From: Siphonodentalium dalli
Lineage: Eukaryota; Mollusca; Scaphopoda; Gadilida; Siphonodentaliidae
Assembly (NCBI GenBank): GCA_032622095.1
Contig: CP136064.1
Span: 171,188,310 to 171,252,309 of the forward strand
Direction: 5' to 3'
DNA length: 64,000 nucleotides
This document shows positions 35,144 through 47,080 of the stretch, piece by piece. The notes beneath the pieces were generated by a model. The model saw nothing but the letters and a program-made list of their open reading frames with translations, searched no databases and had not been told where the DNA came from. Both the position numbers and the translations under genes were made by a program. Position 1 is the stretch's first letter, and the number at the start of each line of letters is the position of its first letter.

Positions 35144-35960
35144 TAGACGTTTCGTACCATGGTCGTTTCGTACCTGGACGTTTCGTACCATCTGGTCGTT
35201 TCGTACCATATTTCTTGGTCGTTTCGTACCGCATTGTTTGGTCGTTTCGTACCATGTAGAAAATCAATTGGTCGTTTCGTACCATGTAGAAAAATCAATT
35301 GGTCGTTTCGTACCATGTGTTGTACCATGTTGGGAATGGGGGGAAACAGTATTAATTTCATACTTTATTCTTTATTTTAAAATAACAATAACATATTAAC
35401 ATTAACAACATTATTTTACACAACGAACATGATATTTGATATTAACAATCAGCCGACTCGACATTGTCAACAACTTTTGGCGCAAACAGTTTCGAACATG
35501 CCTTCAACAGACCACTGGTGGAGATGCCGCCGTTTTCGTAGTTGCTCCACAAGCAGAATAGTTGCGCCTGGTTCTCCCGATACTGGAGTCTTTGGTACCT
35601 TTTCATCTTTTTTTCCCCAACCAACTTTACAGTCATGTCTGTCGTTGCCGATTCCTTCTTGAGCATTGGAACCAGGATATAGTACGGGACGTTTGTTGCC
35701 TTGTTTTTGTATTGGATGCGTCTCTTTCGCGATCTTTCGCCGCATTCCAGAACATGAATAATTATACATACATAATATAAATATATATATAAAATACCGT
35801 GTTTTCCCCATTTCCAACACATGGTACGAAACGACCAATTGATTTTCTACATGGTACGAAACGACCAAACAATGCGGTACGAAACGACCAAGAAATATGG
35901 TACGAAACGACCAGATGGTACGAAACGACCAAGTACGAAACGACCATGGTACGAAACGTC
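35144..35960. mobile_element. Foldback element with TGGTCGTTTCGTACCA arrays
   Basis: Left arm 35144-35326 is a tandem series of 'tggtcgtttcgtacca' separated by short linkers. Right arm 35820-35960 is the reverse complement series (tggtacgaaacgacca). The outermost 20 bases (gacgtttcgtaccatggtcg) match their inverse on the right. The 490-bp centre carries a minus-strand open frame with nearby AATAAA signals. No target duplication is clear. Confidence 0.82.
35442..35822 (-). CDS. Hypothetical 126-aa ORF carried in the foldback element
   Basis: I do not recognise it. Read on the minus strand, the N-terminus has a hydrophobic run (ILYIYLYYVCIIIHVL) derived from TA-rich DNA. A basic then mixed segment follows (ECGERSRKRR ... 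NVPYYILVPMLKKE ... GEKKMKRYQRLQYRENQAQLF) to the stop at 35442. Two AATAAA signals on the minus strand (complement at 35364-35369 and 35371-35376) lie about 66-78 nt past the stop. The C-terminal ~95 residues look protein-like; the N-terminal part may not be translated. It may be a captured host fragment or a chance frame. Confidence 0.35.
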   Translation of the reverse strand: MCWKWGKHGILYIYLYYVCIIIHVLECGERSRKRRIQYKNKATNVPYYILVPMLKKESATTDMTVKLVGEKKMKRYQRLQYRENQAQLFCLWSNYENGGISTSGLLKACSKLFAPKVVDNVESADC

Positions 35961-36500
35961 CTGTACCCACGATATAGCCTAAGTTATAGGGGAACACTCC
36001 GACGTTCATACTCAGATTTCTCCAATTTTCGTACCTTGCTTGCCTGTACCAAGTTTCGCGGGAAAATGACCAATTTGATTCTATTTGTCGTTATATATAT
36101 TTATTACCCCATTTGTTATTCCTTTTCATAAAAATAAAATAAAACAAGCTGAAAATGATATGTTTAAAATGTCTTAAGCATGATATTGGCGATAAGTTGT
36201 TATCAGAGTATGTTATACTTGTGATAGTTACGTTTATTATATGACTATTCTTCCCTAAATACCACTATTGTTTGAGGATCTATCCAAATCATCGGATCAC
36301 ACTGAGTGAGATTTCCCCAGATCAAATCAGATCACACTCCTACGGAAATTCCCGAGATCTGCCGAATTAAAGTCGACGAACTATTTATCCTTTAAAATAG
36401 ACTCTGGTAAAAAAAATAGAACTGCTGAAGTGAAAAAAATTGGCAATTAACTGGTTATTATAGTAAACTGGGCGTCATATATGATATAATAAACCTTTTA
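35961..36500. other. No feature recognised
   Basis: AT-rich sequence following the foldback element; no exon-like or repeat signal that I can support. Confidence 0.4.
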
Positions 36501-36613
36501 TTGATCCGTGTGGTCGCATCACGTCTCGTTGAGGTGGGCAGATTGCCGGATCAACTCGTTTGATCCGGCAATCTGCCCACCTCAACTCGATGTGATACCA
36601 TGACACGGATCAA
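36501..36613. repeat. 113-bp hairpin with perfect 27-bp inner stem
   Basis: gttgaggtgggcagattgcc... pairs perfectly over 27 bp with ...ggcaatctgcccacctcaac around a 5-base loop. The outer stem continues imperfectly (ttgatccgtg / cacggatcaa). Its inner sequence (cagattgcc..atcaa) is shared with the hairpin at 37128-37290, so both belong to one palindromic family. Confidence 0.9.
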
Positions 36614-37127
36614 CACACTGTTGTGAAAATATGTATTACTCACACGGTATTACTAGTAGCAAATGTGACTCTTTCACATTGGTCGATATACAAAATTTTT
36701 GTTTTTTGGACCGTGTTTTCGTAAACAAAGCCACGTGAATATCGACCAATCAGAAAGAGGGCATTATATGTTGCCACGATTAATGGTGAATCGGCCCATG
36801 TTTACGCTTAGATTAGAAAGATTTCTACCAGTTGAAAGTATAAAACAGGTTTATATCGGCATTCTACAGCATTGTACATGGTGAGGAAGGTTTTTATCAC
36901 TTTTGGAAGTAGAATTATAGGCGACAATACCGTTTACCCCGACCATAATCGCTGCAGTGAGTCAAATTCAACGGCGACGGCTGTACTACGCTATTCCGTA
37001 CCGAATAGTGACACCCCCTGTGGTATGTATATAAGGTATATTTTTATAATATTTTTGCTACAAGCTCCCCGTGCGTCCCACCTGCGATGTATATCTCATC
37101 TACATTCATGGTCCCACTTCATACACA
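36614..37127. other. No gene recognised between hairpins
   Basis: A short inverted pair (ttggtcgatata 36679-36690 / atatcgaccaat 36739-36750) is present. No exon with domain content. Confidence 0.4.
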
Positions 37128-37290
37128 TTATCGGTACAGTGAAGTGATATGGGCTGCAGTATCATGCCGAGTTGAAGATGTCAGATTGCCATATCAAACA
37201 AGCTGCCACACGCAGCGAGTTTGATGCGGCCATCTGACATCGTCAATGAGACATGATACTGCAGCCCATATCACTTCACTGTACCGATAA
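37128..37290. repeat. 163-bp hairpin with 39-bp terminal stem
   Basis: The ends ttatcggtacagtgaagtga ... and ... tcacttcactgtaccgataa pair over about 39 bp through gatatgggctgcagtatcatg. The stem then continues imperfectly through gatgtcagattgcc / ggccatctgacatc. Related to the hairpin at 36501. Confidence 0.9.
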
Positions 37291-37600
37291 AGCGTTTATT
37301 ATCTGACACATTTTTGGTTCATCCCATGTCACAAAGGGCAAAACTACTTCGTTACACCATCCCATGTCATCAGCACTCATCACCCGGGCAAATGTACTCA
37401 ATTGAACATTCCCAGTCATCACCCGAAACTCCCAATTTAAGGCCAAGGTCGAGGAACTATTTTTTGGTTGAATTTGGGGGTCTTCGCACAAAAGCGTACT
37501 AGTAATAATATAATACAAAATAAATTTTTCGTAATAAGTCTTAACAGTTTAATTTTCGAACAATAGACAATAGAACAGATCCGTTTTATACGCTTCAAAC

Positions 37601-37997
37601 GTATGGGAGGCCAAATTCACATTTATTAATAATTGTGCTTCAGCGCAATTAATTTTACATATATGGCTAAATCCCCCAGTTAATTAATGAATAAATCCAA
37701 TAGAAAATTAATTGAGCTTCAGTGCAATTATTTTCCCATATATGGGAACCCCCAGTTAATTAATGGAATAACCTATCTATTCAGGGGTGTAAGCTTCTAA
37801 CAATAATTGCGCTTTAGCGCAATTCAATTGCACTTCAGTGCAATTCAATTGCGCTTTAGCGCAATTGATATGAATCAAGCTGGATTGCGCTTCAGCGCAG
37901 TTGGATTGCGCTTCAGTGCAATTGAATTGTGCTGAACAGCGCAATTGAATTGCGCTTCAGCGCAATTATTAATAAATGTGCATTTGGCCTCCCATAC
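37601..37997. mobile_element. 397-bp foldback element with TTGCGCTTCAGCGCAA palindromes
   Basis: The inverted ends gtatgggaggccaaa / tttggcctcccatac continue into acatttattaataatt on both sides, flanked by AAAC. Inside, especially 37798-37970, are repeated 16-20 bp palindromes (aattgcgctttagcgcaatt, aattgcacttcagtgcaatt). A second internal repeat (cccccagttaattaatg) occurs twice. No open frame of note. The architecture parallels the GATATC element at 26420. Confidence 0.85.
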
Positions 37998-38466
37998 AAA
38001 CGAACAGACCTGATAAATAGTTCCCAACTTCCGGTGACCTAATTTCACGGGATACTGATACGGAATTCAAAGGATACTGATACGGAATTCATAGAATACC
38101 GATACGGCTCACGACCAGACAAGCGTTTTCCGACTGCTCGGAATTTATCGCCAAACAATAGTGGTATTTGGAAGGGATTAGTGGTAGTCATATAATAAAA
38201 CAAGTTTCGTTACACTTACAGATAGTTGCGGGCTTGCGGCTTGCACCTTCGAATTGAGGTTCCGTTGGTAGCAGAGATATAGTGTACTGCCCACTAGTAG
38301 GTCTCTTGAGTCTTGTGCTAGCGGACAGCCTCCACTCCAGAGTCCAGGGATTGTAACCTGCCTTGTCTGGTCAGGGTATTCTGACAAAAATCACAACTCA
38401 GTCTGTCAGGCTGAAAAGTCTCAATTCGAATCGAGATCACTGAATAAAGATCAGAATGAAAAATGC

Positions 38467-38497
<31 letters not shown>

Positions 38498-38690
38498 ATT
38501 TACAACATTTGTCATCTGTCCATTGCAGATATGTTGTCATGGGTACAGTACACTGGCACGGACATTAATGCCTGACCCATGTACATGCCTCGGAATGACT
38601 CGAGACGTGTCATATGACAATGAGTCAATGACTTGATTAGAAATCTGTCTGATATATTGGCACAAATCCAGCACAATATCGTATATTAAA
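37998..38690. other. No gene; 26-base C run
   Basis: C run at 38472-38497, and a twofold 'ggatactgatacggaattca' near 38048-38091. The poly-Gly minus-strand frame across the C run is an artefact. Confidence 0.5.
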
Positions 38691-39504
38691 GGCCTAAACA
38701 AAAAATACCTTTGTTTCCGCTAACGAGCTAAAAAATATTAGGGTAGGTAGGTAGGCTTAACTTTTTTGTTTTTGTTAACTTTTTTTTTTTCAGTATCTTT
38801 AAAAATAACTGTATAATACTTGTCAATAACCCAAACTATGCACTTCTTAGCCCAAATCAGGTTAACCCAGATGACAGAGGAACTAGAAACTCCAATTCAA
38901 TCTTACATATGCTTTAATATTTACATATATACTAGTCTATATACTAATATAGTCTTTGATAATCGTAATATTTCCCATTTGGTCTGGCGACAACTGGAGT
39001 CATTCCAGCACCACTGCACTGTTCACATATTGGAGTGACCGTCTTGTACCGATCTCTTAAGGATGGCTTCACAACACCACCTTCTCCTCCGCATTCAGTG
39101 AAGGATCTAGGTATTTTTTGGGGACACCTGTTTTTGGGCAATGATATGCCAAAAGGCATAACCTGAAGGCCTGAGTGGAGGAATGTTTGGGAAGGGTGAC
39201 TCCCTGATGATGGTGGTGGTTCGCCCCCTGGAAATTTTTTGAAAATCCATTGCATTTAGAGCTAATCTAAGGCTCTTTGAGTCAGTATTTTGAATTTTAC
39301 TGAGAGGTCAATTTGATCAAGTTTCTCAAGCATAACTTTGGAACTTTTTATATATATATGGATTGGAAATTCTTATACGTTATTGTCATATCTTTTGGTT
39401 CAATGGATTATGCTTATCCTGCTTGAAATGAGACTTGCCATTATCACTCTAATTCATAAATAGGCTATTTTATAAAATTCAAGTGAGACACATACCGTAC
39501 ATAA

Positions 39505-39590
39505 TATACTACATGTACATGTAGTACAGAAATACTACATGTAGTACAGAATTACTACATGTACATGCAGTACAGAAACAATGTACATGT
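39505..39590. repeat. ACATGTA palindromic tandem
   Basis: tactacatgtacatgtagta and variants are repeated about three times with tacagaa linkers. Self-complementary low-complexity tract. Confidence 0.8.
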
Positions 39591-40664
39591 ATTAAGGTAG
39601 TAATGACTATATATGGTACTAATCTCTATGTTAATTTTTCATTTGTTATTATGAGATCCCACTTGATAACCAGGTTGATTTGATCAAATTGTTAATGTTC
39701 CTGTGCTGTAATTGATTGAAATACTGAAGTCTGAACGCTGAATGATAACATACCTGAACTCAAATTATTTGAAGTTTTCACAGATGAAAGCTAGATAAAG
39801 CCAAACATACTTTACAGTATGATTCCAACTGTTAAAGTGATGTGAAACGTAAATTGAACCTCACAATTGAGTTCCCTGCGTTATTCTGTGGAAAGACTGA
39901 ATAAAATAACCCCCATACACGAAATGCCCTAACCAGATATCAGTTTGTACTAATTATACGGCCACGTAACTAACTATTTACTTTCCCTCAATCGGGACGA
40001 ATAATTCCACGGTAAACGCGAAATAAATACACAAACGAGTTGTCGTGTGCAGTCGCGGAATCACCCGAACACTTCCGACTTGGTCGGGATTGAGTCGGCT
40101 TTCGTTCTCAGAAAATAGCTTCCGTGGAGGGAGGCCGTTTGCTGGAATAGCGTAACATCAGCTTAATAAAACGAAAAACAAGCGGTATAGTCAATTCGGA
40201 GGGATATAAAAGGAATTATTGCCTGAAATCACCAACGGAAGAACATTGACCGAGTTATGAAAGAATTATAATCAAAGTGGTCATGATTGTGCAATGAACA
40301 ACGGTAACAGTTGAAAATGTTACTATTTATAGAAATTTGTAATCGTTGCAGATCGTTGACCGATTTTATGATCGAACTACAGCAGGTACAGTCTCGTGCA
40401 GAAAGAGTTGTCTTACATGTGTATTCCAAACTGTTTAATTACCTGTGCAATGCTACATGTGTGCCATATTGCTATTCACTATTCTAGTACAGACCGTATT
40501 TGTTTGGGACAGCGATAGTGATATAGATATCCATATGGAATTATGTTTTCTTCAATTTTTGAGTTTATATAGGCCCAAATAAATATACCATAAGATGGAC
40601 TCAATCATTGACAGTTAAAATTGGATGGAAGTAAAGAAGTGTTGTGTATTTGCACTAAGTAAGT

Positions 40665-41847
40665 TCAATTGCTTCATGCTTAAGCGCAAATATTTGTATG
40701 CAAATAAATAATAAATGTAAAAAAGACTCCCATGTGATTTGCTCTAAACTCAAATTAACTCAGGCCATAACACCTTACTCAAACATAGGTGAGGACTCCA
40801 CCCAGATCCCATACTAAGATGGATGTTCAGGCTGAGGAAACCAGTTGGAGATAGGTACATGTATTTGCTTAAGCATAATTCATTTCAATTACGCTTAAGT
40901 GTAAATGAAATCCACTTAAGCGTAAATGAGTTGCGCTTAACCATAATTCATATACACCCCCATTGAACTCCACATACTCAAGCTGAAATGGATGCAACCA
41001 CATTACTAATGCCAGTAAGTTAACATACATCAGATTATACAAATATACATATAAGGTAAGACAGCCGATGAAATTATTGCTCTTAATATAATTCCAATGT
41101 ATTATGATAACGCATAAGTCAATTATGCTTAAGCGTAAATGATTACATTAAGCGTAACTGATTTACGCTTAAATGCAATTAGTTAATATAAAATGTGAAA
41201 ATGAATCATTTGCGCTTAAGCGCAAGTATATGTCTAAGAGTCCATCTCATAGTATATTATCATGGACCCATAGTAGTAGCCCCATATAATACTGAAACAT
41301 TGAAGAAAAAATATTTCCATATGCATATATATCAGCATCTCGGTCCCTGGTGTCCCAAGAATTGGTGCCTCACTCCCAGAGCTCTAGTATATTTTATTAA
41401 AGGGACATCTCCTACACAGATATATACCATTTCCATGGCCATAAATATGGAATTCGGGGGTTACTGGGGACTCGCTTCCCTCATATGGTGTACTTATTGA
41501 CTTGAAATTGGGGAAAACCCCAATTTTCATATTATCAGTATCCCTGTCCCCAAGAATTTGTGTCTCCATCCCAGAGATCTAGTATATTTTATAAAAGAGA
41601 TATATCCTGCACATATCTCTACCATTTCCATGGTCATAAAAGAGATATTGGGGTTACTGGGGGGGGGGGTGCTTCCCTCATATGGTGGGTCTGTGCCATT
41701 TAAAATTAATTCAGGGGGGTGATATCAATGCATATTAATTTTTATTTGCGCAAATGATTTACACTGAAGCGCAAATGATAGATGTTATTTTGCGAAATAT
41801 TTGCGCTTGATCGTAAATGAATAATAAATGTGAAATGGGTATCCCAT
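40665..41847. repeat. Scattered TTTGCGCTTAAGCGCAAA-like palindromes
   Basis: About a dozen 14-18 bp palindromes (gcttaagcgcaaat, ttacgcttaagtgtaaat, atttgcgcttaagcgcaa) occur at 40676-40700, 40865-40955, 41105-41230 and 41745-41825. Two closing segments (40700-40735 and about 41820-41847) match the terminus of the element at 37601 (aataaatgt ... tcccat). These are probably two overlapping or decayed members of that family. Bases 41235-41740 contain two diverged copies of an 'agagctctagtatattttat'-type module. No gene. Confidence 0.6.
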
Positions 41848-42652
41848 ACATGAAATGCCGTATCTATATGCTATAGCGCGTATATCCTACAGGTCTGGGT
41901 GAACCACCGATCAATCAATAACAGCCCGATCGGGCTAAAGTAGACCGATCAGGCTAAAATAGACCGATCGTTCTTTCACAGCCAGCTTGAATCTTGGATA
42001 AAGGGAGTAGGCCTACTCTAAATTGTTCTTTCAAGTTTAATAGGCCTCCCATACATGAAACGCCTTATCTATATACTATAGCGCGCATACCCTACAGGTC
42101 TGGGTGAACCACCGATCAATCAATAATAGCCCGATCGGGCTAAAATAGACCGATCGGGCTAAAATAGACTGATCAGTCTTTCACAGCCAGCCTGAATCTT
42201 GGATAAAGGGAGTAGGCCTACTATAAATTGTTCTTTCAAGTGAAATAGGCCTCCCATACATGAAACGCCTTATCTATATACTATAGCGCGCATACCCTAC
42301 AGGTCTGGGTGAACCACCGATCAATCAATAATAGCCCGATCGGGCTAAAATAGACCGATCGGGCTAAAATAGACCGATCGGTCTTTCACAGCCAGCCTGA
42401 ATCTTGGATAAAGGGAGTAGGCCTACTATAAATTGTTCTTTCAAGTGAAATAGGCCTCCCATACATAAAACGCCTTATCTATATCCTATAGTGCGCATAT
42501 CCTACAGGTCTGGGTGAACCACCGATCAATCAATAATAGCCCGATCGGGCTAAAATATACCGATCGAGCTAAAATAATCCCATCGGTCTTTCACAGCCAG
42601 CATGAATCTTGGATAAAGGGAGTAGGCCTACTCTAAATTGTTCTTTCAAGTT
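41838..42652. repeat. 205-bp satellite, four units
   Basis: Units start at cccatacat near 41843, 42048, 42253 and 42458: exactly 205 bp apart, with few substitutions. Each contains tandem palindromes (agcccgatcgggct, gaccgatcggtc) and a gtaggcctac palindrome, plus 'cctacaggtctgggtgaacc'. No open frame. Confidence 0.95.
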
Positions 42653-43574
42653 ACAACCATTTTTTTGTAAAAAAAATTATTCTTATTCATTTTGAAACTA
42701 ATGAAAGACAATTTTGAAACTAATGAAAGACAATGTATAATTTTTTGCTGGTATATTCATCATAAATTTGAACAAATCTTCAAGCAAACAAAATTTCAAT
42801 ATTCAAGAAATCTCTTACAACAGTGTCAGGAAGACCAATCGATCTAGCTCAGCACGATTGGTCTATTGTGATGTCAAATATTATTGAAATATTGCTTATA
42901 ATTTACATTCACAGAAGTCAATAATTCGCATGCAGATAACTTCACCTTGTATTCGGCCAAATATGTTGACGTTAGATTAGAAGGCAGAATTCCCAGATTT
43001 GTTTATTATTGGTGAACCTGGATAATTTCGGAGGTGTGCCAATCGTCTTTTGCACACCGTGAATACGTACTCATTCTCTCCTAAATTTGCAAAAATTCCA
43101 TATATATATAAATATATATACAGAGTGTGAAAACTTTGTTAGTTGCCAAATAATTGTCGACATTTTACTTAGAAAACTTGAATGCAAAAACTATGATAGG
43201 CCCCCTATTATTTTTTTTATTTTTTTTCTCTTTTTGTTGAATCTACTTTCGTTATCGACATGCCGGCCTTTGTTTTGGCTGTTCTCCCAGTCGTGCGTGC
43301 CAGCCGATCGTCGTTATTCGGGTGGTTCCGATTTCCTCCGAATATAATTCCATGAGACTCCGCGCGCTGATTCGCTCCGAAAATGTGTTAGTATCTGAGA
43401 AGATTTCTTACTCTGATCGCAGTTTTCAACAATTTAATACAGGGCGAGTACCGCACTAATAATATGCCACATTGGGGTTTTCTTTCTAGTTTTTTATGAC
43501 CTTTCTTGTGGTATATCGGGCACAGTTCTGTCTGACATCAAATATATGCCCACCGGGAGTGAAGCTAATGACTT
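42653..43574. other. No firm gene
   Basis: A direct repeat 'attttgaaactaatgaaagaca' occurs at 42688-42732. A short inverted pair gaccaatcg/cgattggtc lies at 42832-42868. Bases 43250-43380 are GC-richer (cgccagc/ccgatcg content) but show no splice-bounded exon that I can defend. Confidence 0.4.
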
Positions 43575-43841
43575 TAGACTTAAATCTTTTTGTAAACTTA
43601 AATTTCTTATGTCAATACATATAAATATATAAATGTTTTGCATCTTGTTATGATATGAATTGGGACCTAAATAAAAAAAAAAAAAAATTAAAATAAATTT
43701 GTTTGTTTGTTTGTTTGTTTTTTTTTGGTCCAATTTTTTTTTTTTTTGTTGCAATGTCAATAAAAAGTTTAGGGTCGGGGGTTTAAAATAGGGTCGGTCG
43801 GGTTAGCGGAAACAAACGTATTTTTTTTTTAGGCCTAAACA

Positions 43842-44989
43842 TAGTTATACGGTATACCAGTGCCCAGTCAGGAATGAAGTGAACATGTGGTTATGTTGGA
43901 ATTGGTTTGATCTTGTATCAGTCACCATGTAGTCAAAACGTCAGACGTAGAATATTTAGGTCAAAGGTGCCGTATTTTGAATATTTGATTGTGAATGTGT
44001 ACAGTAAATCTGCTGTTGCGACTTAGCCGAACAATGATTGTTCCAATGAGACATAAAAAGGGTCCTGTTTTTTGGGCAAATAACATACCATTACAGGTCG
44101 CTATCCCTCGCATGATGAATGAATATATATATCAGAAACATGTTTTTATTATTATGTAACTGCGATCAGGCCGTCATATTTGGGTTCCATCACAATCATT
44201 TTTGCTTTATACACATGGCCGACGATATTTATTGAAGTATATTGGAAGCATCAATGATTGCTACCAATGAAATGTTTATCTATACCTTTCTGGTAAATAT
44301 GGCCAATCCAATCCGATTGCTAATTAATCGCCGAAATTCTGGTCGACGTTGACTAATCACTAGTCACTAGGTGTCTGAGTAATATGTAGACGTAGACATT
44401 GAATACAAAATAACAAATAAGATTGAGAAGTTGTACTTTTGAATTTGACAAGATCTAGTATATTCGTATCGTGTGATGGCCTATTTAAAAAATGGGACTC
44501 TCTAATGATTTATTATTCCCTTACACATGTACCTTCAGTCTCACTATTTAAGTGTGGATATATTTCCCGGTCGGTCATTTAGGTCTACACAGTAAATTAA
44601 TATGCCCATTCCCAATCATGTTTGTGTTGTACACAATTGGGCCTATCGAGTATCGTATTAATTTCTAATTGATATTAGGTTAGTGTATACTCTAAAATAA
44701 CCCCATACAAATTACAGCCCATGAATATGTTGCACCTTCATCGAATAAAGGACAATAAAATTAGAATTATTATGTCATCGCCATATTTTACCTTGCCTTG
44801 CTAGCGAGGATTTCCCAATCCAATTTACGGAAAGCCAAACATGACAACCTTTTGTGCATTGCATTCGATGCGATGAAAGTTTGACCATCTGTAACCAACA
44901 CAGATTTAATTTAATGTTTATCGGAGATCCGACAGATTAATTTTCACAATTAAAGACGAAAACAATGTATGTTCTCTGGTATAGCTATA
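43842..44989. other. No feature recognised
   Basis: AT-rich sequence without domain-bearing open frames or recognisable repeats. Confidence 0.4.
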
Positions 44990-45460
44990 TATATAAAAGA
45001 GTAGGATATGTTTGCTCTCGATTTTTCTTCCAGACTCCTGGACCGATTTCAACCAAATTTGGTGTGGCGACTCAGGGTCCCCTGGCGGATCGATGTTATA
45101 ATGGAGTTTGTATTTTAGTCGAGTTTTTTCAAAAACCCAATTTATGGTTTGGCGAGGTTGGTAGGCGAGTGGATGTTCAGGCGCCTGGACAGTCGCAATA
45201 CCGTTATCACGATAACTCAAACAAACATCAACCGATTTCATTCATATTTGGTATTGGGTCTGTTGCAACAGTATCTCGAAGAAGTTCGAAAACCAGTTTT
45301 GTCCAATCTTTTATTCGACAGTTATGGGACTTAGTTTGTCTATTTTTAGCGATTTCGATTGTTCACGGCCATTTGTGCGATAACTCAAACAAACTTTGAC
45401 ATTTTCAAAGATATTCGGTATATGAGTCTAGAATCACCTCTAGATGGGAGCTATCATAAC
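44990..45460. repeat. Bivalve-type interspersed repeat (left part)
   Basis: Phrases such as 'ctcctggaccgatttcaacc', 'aaatttggtgtggcgac' and repeated 'gataactcaaacaaac' mark modules seen widely in mollusc genomes. The repeat is cut at 45460 by a hAT insertion and resumes at 46539 with 'aaccaaacttcatatggatc'. Confidence 0.6.
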
Positions 45461-46538
45461 TAGAGGTGCCACGATTATTGATTTTGATAATCGATAATCG
45501 GTCGTCAATAATCGACTATAATCGATTAATCGTACCTTATATTAATAAATAACATCAGCGGAAGTTATATAATAGCGTAATATGGCCTATTGGCTGGGTG
45601 CTAGTTAACTGCACTGTCGCTGGTTGTTTTAGGCATCTGCTGATGTAATTTTTACGTTAATAAAGTGCGTCATAATTACTATTAATACTAATGAGCATAA
45701 TGTATTGAATACCAGCACAGTTCTCAGCGATGTTATGGTTATAATATTTGTGAGTTCATTAGAACAAACATAGCGATTAATTGCAGTGTTATGAGTAGCC
45801 AGCACCTATACAAACAATATAAAAGTAGGAATCTACGATGGACTGCCGGCGGTTCCTAAAAAAGGAATCGAATCGGAAACTAAAAGTGTCATAAAACTAC
45901 CAAAGCGTGGTTAAGAATCACAATGGTGTTACCCCACCCGCACAATGCAGGACTCAGAACAAGTATTTGATAATAGTCAGTTCCGTTCAGCATTTACCAC
46001 ACGATATGCGATAGCCTTACTAAGTAACTTCTAAGTATACTTATGCAAAACAAAGTATACTCGCAATTACATGTACATCGCTGATTAAAATGCCATATAT
46101 ATTGCTTCAATGCTTTTGGAGAGAATGTCAATCACCTTCCCATTGGTCCAATCAGATTCAAGGGCGAGTGCATTCAGTTCATTGAACACGGTGATAGTTG
46201 GCACATTACATAGTGCCACCTTTCAAGTATAAATATACAATGATGTCGCCATGACCCGACGAGAAACCATGTCACATCATCAAATGAACTGCCGACTGTT
46301 TGCTACATATATTAAATTTAGTCAGTACTCATGCTATTGGAATCTCTTTGATACACATTCAAAGGATGTTAACCCCTCGGTTGTAGATTAAACTGTAGAA
46401 CAAATACCATATTCAGTAATACATGTCGTTTTCTGACGTCCGAAATAAATAACTTAGATTAATCGACGATGTAAATTGTAATCGATTATCGGCTTTATCA
46501 ACGGTTCATCGATTATACGATTAATCGTGGCACCCCTA
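45461..46538. mobile_element. 1,078-bp non-autonomous hAT element
   Basis: The ends tagaggtgccacgatta and taatcgtggcaccccta are inverted repeats, and a perfect 8-bp duplication ATCATAAC flanks them (45453-45460 and 46539-46546). An 8-bp duplication with this kind of terminus is diagnostic of hAT. The subterminal regions carry multiple aatcgat/atcgatta motifs (45480-45535, 46460-46525). No transposase frame is present. A diverged relative of the terminus lies at about 55815-55880. Confidence 0.92.
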
Positions 46539-47080
46539 ATCATAACCAAACTTCATATGGATCTTCAGGGTGACCTCTAGAAGGGGAGCCTTTTTTTTTC
46601 TTCCCGAAATTAAAAAAAAAAAACATGGCCACCAGCAGCCATCTTTAATTTAAAATGTGAATCCATCAGCACACTTGCATCCCACATTTATTGGAGAATT
46701 TCTTTGAAACTTTAGTACAGGTTTGTTTAGGATCACCTCTAGATGGGAACTATCAAATTTGAAAAACTTTTCAATGAGAAACAAGGCAGCCATCTTGGAT
46801 TTTACTCTTTGCATAACTAAATCCTTGAGCACACCCCCCCCCCCCCCCCCCCCAGAGCATATCCCTCAGCCGATCATCACCAAACTTTATATGGATCCTC
46901 GGGATGACCTCTAGATGGGTGCTTTCATTTTTTAAATCCTTGAGCACATCTTACAGGTCACATTTCTCATCCAATCAGCACCAAACTTAATATAGATCTT
47001 CGGGGTGACCTCTAGATGATTGCCTCCCTTTTTTTCCGAAATTCGTAAATATAACAAACATGGCCGCCAATAATTCTTTT
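46539..47080. repeat. Same interspersed repeat, resumed and tandem
   Basis: Three or four diverged units carry 'caccaaacttwatatgga(t/c)c', 'gggtgacctctaga' and 'acatggccgccagcagccatctt'. A 20-base C run interrupts at 46834-46853. It is related in layout to the 12.5-13.7 kb array (ctttgcatgactaaatcctt shared). Confidence 0.65.

Larger units (their letters stand above)
38691..43841. mobile_element. Possible 5.15-kb element with 35-40 bp inverted ends
   Basis: The left end aggcctaaacaaaaaatac...gtttccgctaac and right end gttagcggaaacaaac...aggcct are inverted copies with few mismatches. The terminus resembles a family abundant in bivalves. Support for a single unit: bases 39226-39840 and 43575-43690 reappear joined together at 53885-54560, as expected for an internally deleted relative. 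No transposase is recognisable inside; the interior holds palindromic repeats and the 205-bp satellite. The two ends could instead be independent solo copies. Confidence 0.5.
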
